Part shown: positions 34,901-46,900 of the stretch, piece after piece
Position numbering within the stretch: the first letter of the stretch is position 1
How the letters are laid out: each line of letters begins with the position of its first letter
Assembly (NCBI GenBank): GCA_023634235.1
Contig: JAMKCF010000004.1
Span: 8,966,702-9,030,701, forward strand
Length of the DNA: 64,000 nucleotides
Source of the DNA: Pisaster brevispinus
Taxonomy: Eukaryota > Echinodermata > Asteroidea > Forcipulatida > Asteriidae
Direction: 5' to 3'
Notes under the pieces: generated by a model
What the model was told of the DNA's origin: nothing
Seen by the model: only the letters and a program-made list of their open reading frames with translations
The model's database searches: none
Program-made: the position numbers and the translations under genes

Positions 34901-37900
34901 CGTGTTATTTCTTCTTGTTCTGTTGGCGAGTATCTCCTTGGCCTTTGCCTCACAGGCGCTGCATTACCCGTATTGATGTGATGCTTGACACGGTCTGTCC
35001 TACCAAGGTCCCATTCACCTCTGGAGAACACATCTTGGTTCTTCTGCAAAAGTTTTGCAATATCACTGTGGTATTTCTGGTCTACTCCTTTCTTACACCT
35101 GTCGAATAAATCTGAAAGGTGATCAGGAACATCCTGGGATCCAGCCGTCTGAGCATGTGCGCCTTGCGTCTCCTCTATTTCTTCCGCCTTTACAGGTGTA
35201 AGGTAACCAGCCATAGTCCCTCTACGGATTACACATTCTCTTTTACCGGGGTTAAACACAAGGATCGGCAGAACACCCTGTTCTGCTGTCACGACAGTCC
35301 GTGCCACAAGCATCCCCTTGTCTGCAATTTCATTCCGGTCAGCCGGCTCAATTACTCCAATCCGTTTACCTTCATCTTGCTCTGCACACGTCCCTGTAAA
35401 ATAGCTTCATGTCCTGGTGGCACCCTAAGTGTTTTTTCAACGACTATTCTTGCGCAAATAGGTGATCCCAATCCATCACTGCACTGCACCTGTTCCCCAT
35501 TCACCGACAGCTCAAATGTTCTGAAGTTAAGGGTCCCACACGTCGGTAGCAAAAAGTCCATGCCCAAGATGCCGTCCATTTTCGGGAAAGTTCCAAAAGT
35601 CACATAAACAGCGTGTGTAGTCTTTCCCACCTGCACCTCCATCCAGGCGCCACCAAGTGTCGCTATAACTGTCCCGTCCGCATTCTTAATGTGCATCCCA
35701 TCTGTTTTCAGGTGCGGCCTTCGCGCAGGTGAAATCTTGTAATACAATGCCGATGAAAGAAATGTGTCAGTTGCTCCCGTGTCAACGAGCAGTTTTGCAT
35801 GCTGCCCCCGGATCACTGCAGGCACATACATGCCGCCCTTGGCACTCACCTTTGGAAAAATTGTAGTTTTGTTTGTGTACTCTACAGCTATTGGGCGTGC
35901 GTCTTGGGATCTCGGCCCTCGTCTCCAGTCAGCCGTCCCTCGGGCCTCTGAGCCGGCTGCTGCCCGTTTTCCGACTTCGGGTTTTCATCCGCAGTTTTCC
36001 TGCAATTTCGCGCGTAGTGGCCTTTCTTGTGACACCTGTAGCACACTATGTCAACCGTAGGTCGCCGTCCTTGATAGGCGTTACTGTCTTCCTCTTCTCT
36101 TTTACGAACTCTGTCCGTACATTTTATTTCGGCAAGTTGGGTTGCCATCCAAGCTCTTGTTTCGGCTTGCGCCTCTTGTATTGCCCGAGTTGTTCTCCGG
36201 TGTATGTCGTCGCACTCCTTCTCCAACCCAAGTTGAGGAGCCTCTGCTTCCCCTCCAAGGACTCGTGCGTATCTCTGTCTATGGCCCGTCCGTTGCTCCT
36301 CTATTTTCAAGAAACTCTCCGTCGCCATTGCTGCTCTTATTGCCTCATCAAGGGTGTTTGGCCTCGCACGAAAAATCCCTTCCCGTACGGCTTGGTCCTC
36401 AATCGCATCCGAAAAGTGGCCTCTCGCTAGGCGGTCTTTCCCCTCATCAGCAATCTCCGGATAGGCTAGTGTCGCCAGCTCCCTTATAGCCTGACCAAGT
36501 TCTCTCAGCGTTTCCCGCGGGGCTTGCCGCCTGCAACGCAGTTCCATCAAATGATTCTCTGACAACTGACCGGGACCAAATCTCCTCTCTAGTCTGTCCT
36601 TCAGGTCCACATACGTAACCTCTTCTTTACCAGCCGGGCCGTTACTCAGCACCTTCACGGCTGTCCCCTGTAGACTGGCAGCTAAGAAAACTTTTGCCTG
36701 TTTGTTTTCCCATTGATTTGCAAGTTTGCACGCCTCAAAGTGTTGCAAGAAGTCCCTCCAAGACGTTTTCCCGTTGAACCTATCTGGCACAATGTTCGGG
36801 CGGCGTATCATTGTTGAAGTCATACGACTATCCTCCGTCACTCCCCCTGCTATACGTCGGCCCTCATGCTTAAAATCTTCGCTGATAGAAGGTTTCCCTG
36901 CACTCTGCAAGGAGGGGTTTCTCTCCATCGATGACCCCCTACTGAGAATCGCTTCACTTCTGGTCCTGTCCACTTGAGAGGGTGGGTCCAACGCAGTAGA
37001 TGATGAAACTGGCGAATTCACCGGCGCCATCATAACTGTTGATGGTGTAAAACGCCTCGCTCTTGGTTTAGGTGTCGGTCGGCACCTTGGTACAGGTGTA
37101 GGTGACGAAAACAAACTGCTTCCCGTGGTCCCAAAGTTCGCCAATATTGAAGCCCTTTCGTTGTAATCTTCAAACCTCCCTCTCGTCGATGGTAATGATT
37201 CTAACTCCATTGCACCACCCGGAATTCGTGGTCTTGCCTCCTCAATTACGCCGAGCTGCACCCGCAGTTGATCTAACTCCGACTGAAGCTGCGAAGACAA
37301 CTCCTCCAACTGCCGTCTCTCGTCCAGAGAACGTTGGCTAATCTCTAGCTCCTCTGCCCGCCGCCTTCCCACCAACGGCGTCTTCTCTGCTCCCTCTCCC
37401 TTCGGCTGCTGCTGTTGTTGTTCCATAGCCTCTTTAAAGCAGGTCCTATACAGGTGAATTAAGATCTACGCCCTACACAGGTGGTTTAAAAAGGTGTCCT
37501 ATACAGGTGATTAATTATGTGTCCTTACTGCAGGTGACCAACCCAGCGCCTATCCCACTTCTGACACCAATCTGTAACGGATTCTCCCGACGGGGTCGCC
37601 GGGTACCACGGGACTTCGGCCTCCACGACGAGCGGTAACCGCAGAGACCTGAGGGGCGGACTCGTTTTGGGGGAAGTCTACCTCCAGGCGCCTAAGTCTA
37701 ATCACCACGCACACACCACACACCAAACAGGGCTGACACCACAAAGATTATGCACTTGACACCGATTATCTACCTGGTCTGGGCTGGTTTATTGAATAAT
37801 AACTGTTCCCTAAGTAGGCGTTAATAGGCTTTGATTAGAGGTTCCTTCTTAGGTGCTGATAATACAGGTTGATTGGCTGTTGATTCGGTTCTAATCGTAA

Positions 37901-40900
37901 CTAATATTAGGGGGAATTATCTCAATCAAGAATCACTAAACCTTAACTAATCAAGCAACAAATCAATTGGACATCGGGACGGAATAAACATGAGGTGCAG
38001 CTACTCACCCTCGTATCATTCACTGCCTGCGGCGTCACCAACAACAGCCAGCGCTCAGAACGTGCCTCACTCAACCACCAGCAAGAGCGCAGCGACACGA
38101 AGACAGCCGGCTGAGCACTGGGAAGACGGGGGCCGCAGCACACGTGCAACATGCTTATATACCCACGCGGGGTACCAGCCGTGCATGCTGATGGACGGAC
38201 CGCAGCCCGCGCACCAGCAGCGCCCAACAACAGGGAAACTCCCTGCAGCACGCAATCAATATTTCGTTACAATATTATTCCAGAAAATAAATCGCACATC
38301 CACGCTAACGTTTTAAACATCGTGTACCGATTGACAAGTAAGCACGTGTGCGCATGTGCGAAATGCATAGCGGTTCCATCGACTTCCGGGTCAACGCGCC
38401 TTGTAGCGCGAACGAATGTAGTCTAGGTGCAAGACTTTGTGTGACGAACTTGCTATGGGCGCGCTTGCGTGTGAGTATTCATAAACGGAGTCTGAACAGA
38501 AAGTTACAGAGAAGACGTCAATTTCCATTTTATTTTCGCAAATAATGTCATCCAAGGATAAAATCAACGATTCTAAGCCCATCAGGCTGATAGTTCAGGG
38601 CACCAGGAATATGTGGGTAAAGCTTCAGCTTCACCAATAAGGTAAAAATATTTTAAAATGTTGGTACAAAATATTTCGCATTGCTACGGTAGGCTTATAC
38701 CCTGGACTCCGTCGCGTTGTATGCAACGGAGGAGTCCAACCTGGGCTAGGTGTGATCCCTGGTAGCTAAGAGCTATATGGCTTCTGACTGGCACCCCCGT
38801 ACAAAGATATTGACTAGTAGGGATACCGCCAACATAGGGCTGGATAGCTCAGTTGGTAGAGTGCCGGTACGTTATTCCGGACGTCGTTGGTTCAAGTCCC
38901 GCTCCAACCAATTTTTCTTTGTTCAAACCCAATTAAGTCTCCAACCTCACAATAAAATGGTGTAAAATGCCACTCTGTTTGATACCCTTCAGTTGAAATT
39001 TTTTGTTCAATATCCAAAATGTACAATGACGTCACATTTCAAATTGTCTGTACAGTTTTTCACAGGGGATGTTTTATTTCATTCCTGAATTGTGATGATA
39101 TTCAATCAAAATGGCATTGAATTTGACCTTTTGACTGGCACAGAAATTCCTCTTTGAATTGTGCAGTTTGTTTTGTTATGTCCAACAGTGTCATGTTTCA
39201 AATTTTGCTCTGAAAGAGTATCAAGTAAATGACATTTTACACTGTTGTTTGTGTCCAAAACATTCGGTAATGAAAGGGTTAAGCAGTATTTTCTGCTAAA
39301 GCAGTTCTGGCTCTTGATAAACAACAATAGTATACAAATCCTTGAATGACTTGTCTGCATGATGTCCAAGCGTTTTCTTTAAACTTTCATACTTTTTGTT
39401 TTTCTTCCAATATTTCTTCAAAAGGCCTTGAAGATGATTTGAAGAGAACATCGTTGCCTGGTCTGCTTTGGCAACAAATCTCAACAACAAATGGATTCAC
39501 TAGGTAAAGTAAAAACTTGTACTAATGTATAGTCTTATATAGCGCATGTATCTACCAATAAGGTACTCAAGTGCTTGAACAAACAAATACCTAAGACGGG
39601 TTTTTCATTTAATTTGCTAATAAGAGACTGATTTATCTAGCACCGTATAAGGGTTCACAAGGTGCTGCAGCGCTTTCAGCAGCCACTGCCAGAAACACAG
39701 GGGCAAATTCCTTCTCTTAGCAATAAGTGTTACTGGCTTCTTTTACATGCATTACACAACACACAGGACCTACAGCTTTACGTCTCATCTGGAGGACAAA
39801 GCAATAATGGTTAGGTGTCTTGCTTAAGGACACAAGTGTGAATACCAGGACTCAAACCCACACTCTGCTGATCGAAAACACCAGAGCTTGAATCCGGTGC
39901 ACTCATAACGGCTCAGCCACGACACACCATTATTGAAAACCAAAATGCCATGAGATCACCTCTTCTTTAAAAAAAAAAGAAACTGCAGATGAAAGCCGGG
40001 ATGTCAAGACAAAACTCCCATTCTTAATCTGCTTCTGCTATGGTTTGGCAGAAACACATACCATGTCAGTGCCACCCATAGAAGTAAATAAAGAACTAGA
40101 GGGCAGACAAAAACCATGCTATGCGGCCCGGCATGAAGCATTTTCCCCCCAAGGTCAGAATGGGACTGACCCATCATATAACCTCTAATCGCATACTATA
40201 TTTTTAATTTGTCCCAGTTTCTTTTAACTTAGTTCTCAACGCTTTCTTTTCTACCCCTTTTTGTAGCCGCACCTCGAGTGGCCTTTTGTGCCTTGTGATG
40301 GGCAACTTCCATAAAATAAAATAATTAAATTTGTGAAAAATGACACATGGGACTCATTAGTACACACAGTAAACATTTTCTATGTGGATATCTATAGGGA
40401 TTTGTGCCCATGGTGGGTTAGCTATGTGCTTGACATTGCAAGTGCTCCCTCTAGTTCTAATACGGTGCCACCTCGCCTGATTGCTTCATCTAAGTAAAAT
40501 CATTTTAAACAATTTCAACCCGATTTGATAATTTGGCACCGGGAGTGTCATTTATGACAGACATGGTGAATTATAAATATACACTATTTATTGTTACGTA
40601 CCACACCATGTAGATCCTTGTCACTTGATTGGTGGAACATGCATCACAAGTCATATTTTATTTTGCCATGTATTTACTGCGGCGATGCGTGACGCTCCAA
40701 AATTTAATGTAGGAGTCCTATATTGATCAATATAGGATGCTTGGGGCACTTCACAGCTACGCTTCACATTCACAGTGTCATTTCCAAAATGTTGTTCCCC
40801 ACCCGTTTGTCCAAATGAGGCAAGGTCGTGTCACAGCGGATAGTGTTGGTGTCTACATGGAGTAGTCCACGTTGTTCAGAAGGGGTTTTAGAATTTTCAG

Positions 40901-43900
40901 AATGCAGGGTGGACGAGCTGCCGTGTCGTAATTGTGTTTATTGATAACAATTCTAATGACAAGGATCTACTCAGTGAAATCTGGCTTTTTTCCATTTTAC
41001 TCGGCTTGGCCTCTTGAAATGGAATAGTCCAGATTTCACCTCGTGATTATATTCTGCGACAATGCACTCACATTGATACAGTATTTGTACATTTTTGTCA
41101 TTCTTATGTGAAATACAAGGCTTTATCCAGGGACAGCCCAGGAGACGTGCTACAGCTACGACCCCCGACTGCGTTCTTGGTTTGTCGCTGCGTCTACGGG
41201 ACCTAAAGATGTGGTTATCGTTGTTGATTCTAGCGCATCAATGGATCTAGTGCCTAAGAGTAGTACTAATAATATGTCACTCATGCAGCTGGCTATTCAG
41301 GCAGTGACTCATGTACTCAGTACGCTTACATTTATGGGTGAGTGTAAACAACAACAACAACAAAACTGGTGGACAATCGCTGCCAAATTTGATTTGGTAT
41401 TTTGCTGCGGAATTTTTTTTTTTAAAATACACATCGGCTATTTTTTTAGAGACAATAAACCTCCGATGTATTATACTGTTCTGTATATCATGCAATTAGA
41501 GGTTAAGCGAGATTACACTTAGATTGCGACGTTGATGCTTGCCAAAGCAGCTTTCTACTCTGACCTACTTCTAACCTGGCTGCATGAGTTTTCCCTTGAA
41601 TAATTCTCTCCCACATCTAAAACTGCAACTGCCTTCCTTGTCTTCATGGAGTTCTTGGCTAGTATAGTGATTAAGTTTGCTTTTTTATAGTCCTTGGCTT
41701 CACTGCCAGAATTAAGAAAGGAAATGAAATGAAAAACAAATGTAAAATTGGTGGGTAATCGGTATCAAATTGAATTTGGTAGTTAGCTGTTAAACAAAAA
41801 AAACCAAATATTGATACATCAGAGTGCACAACATTTGTGGGTAAATGTAACTGAAAAATAGTATTAGCTGTTGCAAACTGCTTAATAACCAAAAGGACCC
41901 ATGGTATAAATGCAAACAAATAAAAGTTAATGGCCTGACGTTTTGACCCTAGCAGAGTCTTTCCTGAAGGCTAAATGATGACACTACAAACATAAACAGG
42001 TATACCATATACTGGTGTACAAAAGCAGTCAAGTGGAAATAGATGTTAGATATGAAATCACACAGAGAAAGCAGGAGGATGAACAGAGAGGAGGGTAACA
42101 AAAACGGAGGGGGTTGGGGGAAGGGGCTGGTTTGACCACACGATGTGGGGAATGCAACAGACAAAATCAATGATGGGAAGAGGGAGAGAAAAGTAAATGG
42201 TTAATGTAACTCACCAATAGATATGGTTTTTGATATGCCATCTCCCATCTTTGTGTCTGTGGCTTTGAGCTGCATCAAGCGTTCTTATTTTTCTCACAGC
42301 CGAGTGGTTCGCCAATCATGCAAGGAACTTCCTAAAACTTACGCTTGTAAAGCATAGTTGTGCATTCCAAAAATGGGATTATTATTGCCTGTTAAGATGT
42401 CTGACTGTACACTGTGATGTCTTGTGGGAACTATCTATTGCCGTTGTTCTGAAAACTATTCAGAAATGTTCGCACTTTTTTAGGGGGAAAATAACATTTG
42501 CTGTTCGTATAACTTTGCGATAGATTATGTGGCAGTCGCCAAGTTTTCAACAGAGTCTGAGCAGGTCGCAGTCAATGAGGTGTTCACACTGATTCAAGCA
42601 ACGAGGGAAAATATCTCAGCACTCACTGTGAGTACAACTAAAATCATTTATAACATAATATCGTCATGTCGCTACATCAAGTTATCTCCCAAAATAAAGT
42701 TTACATGAAGCACGACATTTAGAAACATAAAAAGTTGTGTCTCGCTTAAAATAAGAGACTGCCAATGTTAGATTGGGATAGCTCAGTTGGTAGAGTGCTG
42801 GCACAGTAATCCAGAGGTCGCAGGTTCAACTCCCGCTCTTGTCAATTTTTTTTAGTTCAACACAAAAACAATTCAAGTCTCTTACATTGTGTGGACCTCT
42901 TTTGTTCTCGGGTCAACACTCGCAATAATTTTTGAATCAGTATAAGGTGAAGCATTGGAGGGAGAAGAATTGGGGAGAAAAATTCTGCAACTGAACGAAG
43001 ATTTGTTTTGAATGGAGGTATTAGTATAATGTACAGCAGTGGTTACATGTGGTATGTGCGTGCAAAGAGGCTTCTGCTCAATAACAAACAGGATCTGGCG
43101 TTTGGTTATTTTACCTTTTTGTTGTGTTATTGATTTGGTGGGTTTGTTTGTTTTTCAGACGGAGGTGAAGAAAATCCGACCCAGTGGCCACACCAACTTT
43201 GAGCAAGCTTTCAGGCTAGCCTTCAATATTCTTGACCGGTCGTCAAGTATCGGCCGTACAACTGGCTGCAGTAAGGCCATCTTGTTCATGACCGATGGGT
43301 CACCAACAAGAGGGGAGAGTGATCGAACCAGGCTGGCGCAGATTGTTGGCGATCTAAACACCAGGTACTTTTTATATATTGTTTCTTCTGATCCCAGACT
43401 CTAACCAAGATAGTTTAACAACTTGTCTTGGAGTGAAGGCAGATCTTTTTCAAATTTTTGAATTATAAGTTGATATAATCATTAAACCTCTCGTTACTGA
43501 ATTGTTTTGATATAAACAACTGCTGGTGACCGAATTGTTTGATCACCCAAGCGTGAAGCACACATTTTTACACAACAGAAAGCTTTCACTTAAAGGCCAT
43601 TTTCACAAACTCTATTATCACCTTGAAGATATTATTTCTACAGCAAAATGAAAAAAATTCTTACTTGAAGAATTTTCTTTCATAGAATTCAAAAATTGTA
43701 GAGATCGGCCAATAAATGTTTGTACACAACTATATGTCACTCTGTAGCTGTTTTGCATCTCCGATCTTTCCACTCCCATTTGAAGGTATAGCGACCTTAT
43801 TATATTTCACCATCATTGGAACGATCCGACCTTTCTCTTTCCAATAATTGTAAGCTTGGGTATGGAGGGTGAACATGGACAAAACTACAGCTTTATTACA

Positions 43901-46900
43901 TATGGTCTTTGTGCTTAGGCTTGGGTGCTGTTTTTGTGTGTAAGCTTGGTCGACTAAAGTTCCCTATGGTAAGGAAAGGGTTAATGGGTTGCCTGTTGAT
44001 TGTTATGGAAGACTCAAAAAGCACAAGGGATACAGTGCTTATCACACCTTGGTGTTGGGGTAAAACTGAAAATAATATTTGGTACTTATTGTTTGATTTT
44101 TGGCAGGCAAGATGGGAGTAAGATAGCGAGTATCTTTACGTACTCTATCAGCGACATTGCAGAAACGGAAATATCCAAACACATCGCATGCAGGTTTGTT
44201 CACAAAACACTCTCTCTCTTTTTCTTTAGTTTCATGACGCCATCAAATTGTTGTCAGTAGACCATATGTAAACAATGTTGTGTACTCCGCCAAAAATCTC
44301 ATTAAAAAATCTCAAAAACTTGGAAGTTCCCCATTGATAGAGCTTTCAACTCTCCCTGATTCTTCAGAAAGTTCCCTGAAAAATACCCAATTTTACCATG
44401 TTCTGACTGCCCGATTATGGAAACTATTTTCCTGTTATGTTGAATGTAATTCTAAATATTTCAGAGAAAAAAGAATTGGCTGTTGCAAACTGCCTACCAA
44501 CCAAAAGGACCTATGGTATAAATGCAAAAAATAGTTAATGCCTGACATTTCAACTCCTAGCAGAGTCTTTCTCAAAGGCTCAATGACAACAATGAACACA
44601 TACCCTTAATAGATTTCCCTGATTGTTGTACAAAATCTCCCTGATTGCAATTGTTGGCAGCTCTGCAAGTGTCGTGAGTGGAACCGGACGTCACACTCTG
44701 ACAACACAAGAACTTGAGTCCGGTGCACTAGACCGCTCGGTCAATGACACTCCACTTATCTACCTGTCTGATTTTTTTTTTTTTCCAGCGCTAACGGCAT
44801 CTGGTCACAGGTAGAGACAGACTCTGCGGCCAGCCTGCAGGAGCAGATCAGCCAGTACTTTGAGTTTTACAGCACCCTCCATAAGGGACCGAGCGGTGTC
44901 ATATGGACTGAGCCATACCTGGATGCCTTCGGTGCTGACATGGTGGTGACGGCAGCCAAGGCAGTGTATGATAATTCTAATACCAGTCACAGCAAGCTGG
45001 TGGCTGTAGTGTCCATTGATATCTCTTATGACTATATACAACAGGTATGTTTGTTATCAGCTCAGGACTTATCGGGCGCTATTGCAGTTTAAATTAATTT
45101 CATAACATTTCTTTTGCCTTTTTTGGAGCTCCTGGTAAATGGAGTTTATTGATGAAGAGTGGTCTCTACAGTAGTTGTTTGGCAAAAGGAAACACTCATT
45201 TCCCAAGAAAAACATTTGTTTGTTATTTTATCCAACTTTTTGCCTTTCTTCCTCTTGATCATTGTTGATATGAAATTGCAATTAATTAACTTATAGCACT
45301 GAGCCAACGAGTATAAGTAAAATCTTAGTCAGCCTCTATCAAATCCTTAGACCAATGTAACACTTTTCTTAACTTGTGATAAGGGCCTTTTCACATTTCC
45401 AATTTTGAACATACAAATATTTACTAGATCACCAGCAACAGGAAAAGTATATTATTTGGTTTTACCCATCCACCAACGTGCGAGTCCTGTGAAAAAAAAA
45501 CTCCACAGGCATATTACTTGGGTGGGATTGGAACCCACAACCTTTGCCAATCCAGAGCAGATGTCTTACCACTAGACCACCGTGATGCCCAGTAGCTAGA
45601 GGCAGTTCGAATCCTCTATTTTAGGCAGCAGGTGCCATCACAGTTTAATAGGTATTTGCATCAGGGATTAAGAGTATTATTTGTGATTTACTCATTCACT
45701 GACGTTTGTAAAGCACTGTATACTCAGTACTTTCCCGAGTCCTGATCAACAATGCCCTGTGCAAACAATGCCCTGAAATGTGTTTTCTTTTCATTCCACA
45801 GTTGGAGAGTGACAAGGCAACTGTAGGAGAGGAGTTACAGAGACATCAAGATTTCTGCCCCGAAATCGCTGTGTACTCTCAGTGCGAACTTGAGGTGTTG
45901 CGACAGAAAATTTATGCCGATGGCGCCATCAACTATCAAAGCGATCCCAAGAAGATCTGCGATCAGAGTTCGGTGAGTGAGACTTTTGAAATTTGCTTCA
46001 GATCTTTTTGATGAGGTTTATCAGAACTGAGGAGTCTCCCAATTTTCCTGATCTACGGCGCGGAAATAGAGAAACAGAGCAGGACTAAACTCGGTAGTCT
46101 CCCAAATCACAATCTTCTCAGTGGCAGTAGATAAATGGCTGGACAAGTTCTCATTAGAATCCAGTAGTGTGTCTTGGCGGAGCGGTTTAGAGCATCGAAC
46201 TCACACTCTGGTGGTTAGTCATCAGGGTATGGGTTCGAATCCCCGTCGTGACACTCGTGTCCGTGAGCAAGACACTTAACCATAACTGCTTCTCTTCATC
46301 CAGTGTTAAATGGGTACCTGTGAGGGCAGAGATGGTTCTTGTGATTGATTTAGCTTGGTGCGCTACATATTTGGCAGCACAGGGTGTATACTATCAAGGG
46401 AGCTGAGATGGTTTAAGGAATGAAATAAATGGCCCAGGTAACCAGGGGTAATAATGTTGGAGATCCATGAGCGTCACTGAATGAACGATTTGAGTGCTGT
46501 ATAAGAAGCCACTATTATTATTGTTATTCAGTCTCCTTGGCAGTAGATGAATAGCAGGACAAGCTCTTACAAGAACATTCTACACAGCTAAGTAGATATC
46601 ACATGTGGTTACTGAAAAACCAAATTATATATTAATACCTCACCATGCAATACCTCAAAACTCATATCCAAAATATTATTTGTGTTTTACACATTGGTGT
46701 ATGGGTAAATTTAATCTATTTTAAATCCCGGTATTTGTGTGTGGACAACTGCGCTTTTTAAAGGTCAGTATCAGAATTGGTGGAAATTGTTAAAGGTTTA
46801 AACGGAAGTCACAATTACCATTTATCCATTTCAGAAAATAATTGTAGATGCCCACCCCTTTCATTTAGCTCTACCTGATGATGCTCTTTCTGCTTTACAG

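Larger units (their letters stand above)
29429..38271 (-). mobile_element. Ty3/gypsy LTR retrotransposon, nearly intact, 8.84 kb
   Basis: Two almost identical ~0.7-kb LTRs (29429-30125, 37573-38271) bound gag, protease, RT-RNase H-integrase and an additional zinc-finger ORF, in that order on the minus strand. The primer-binding site (37553-37569) equals a tRNA-Leu 3' end. Target duplication is ATAT. The internal gene order RT-RH-IN and the sequence motifs place it in Metaviridae (Ty3/gypsy). All ORFs are uninterrupted, so the copy is young. It sits in intron 3 of the VWA/Cache gene in the opposite orientation. Confidence 0.95.

Noticed and set aside
38837..38910. tRNA gene
   Set aside because: Boxes A and B are good but the acceptor and T stems mispair, and a related sequence with a shared 3' body occurs at 42771. 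It is a SINE head.
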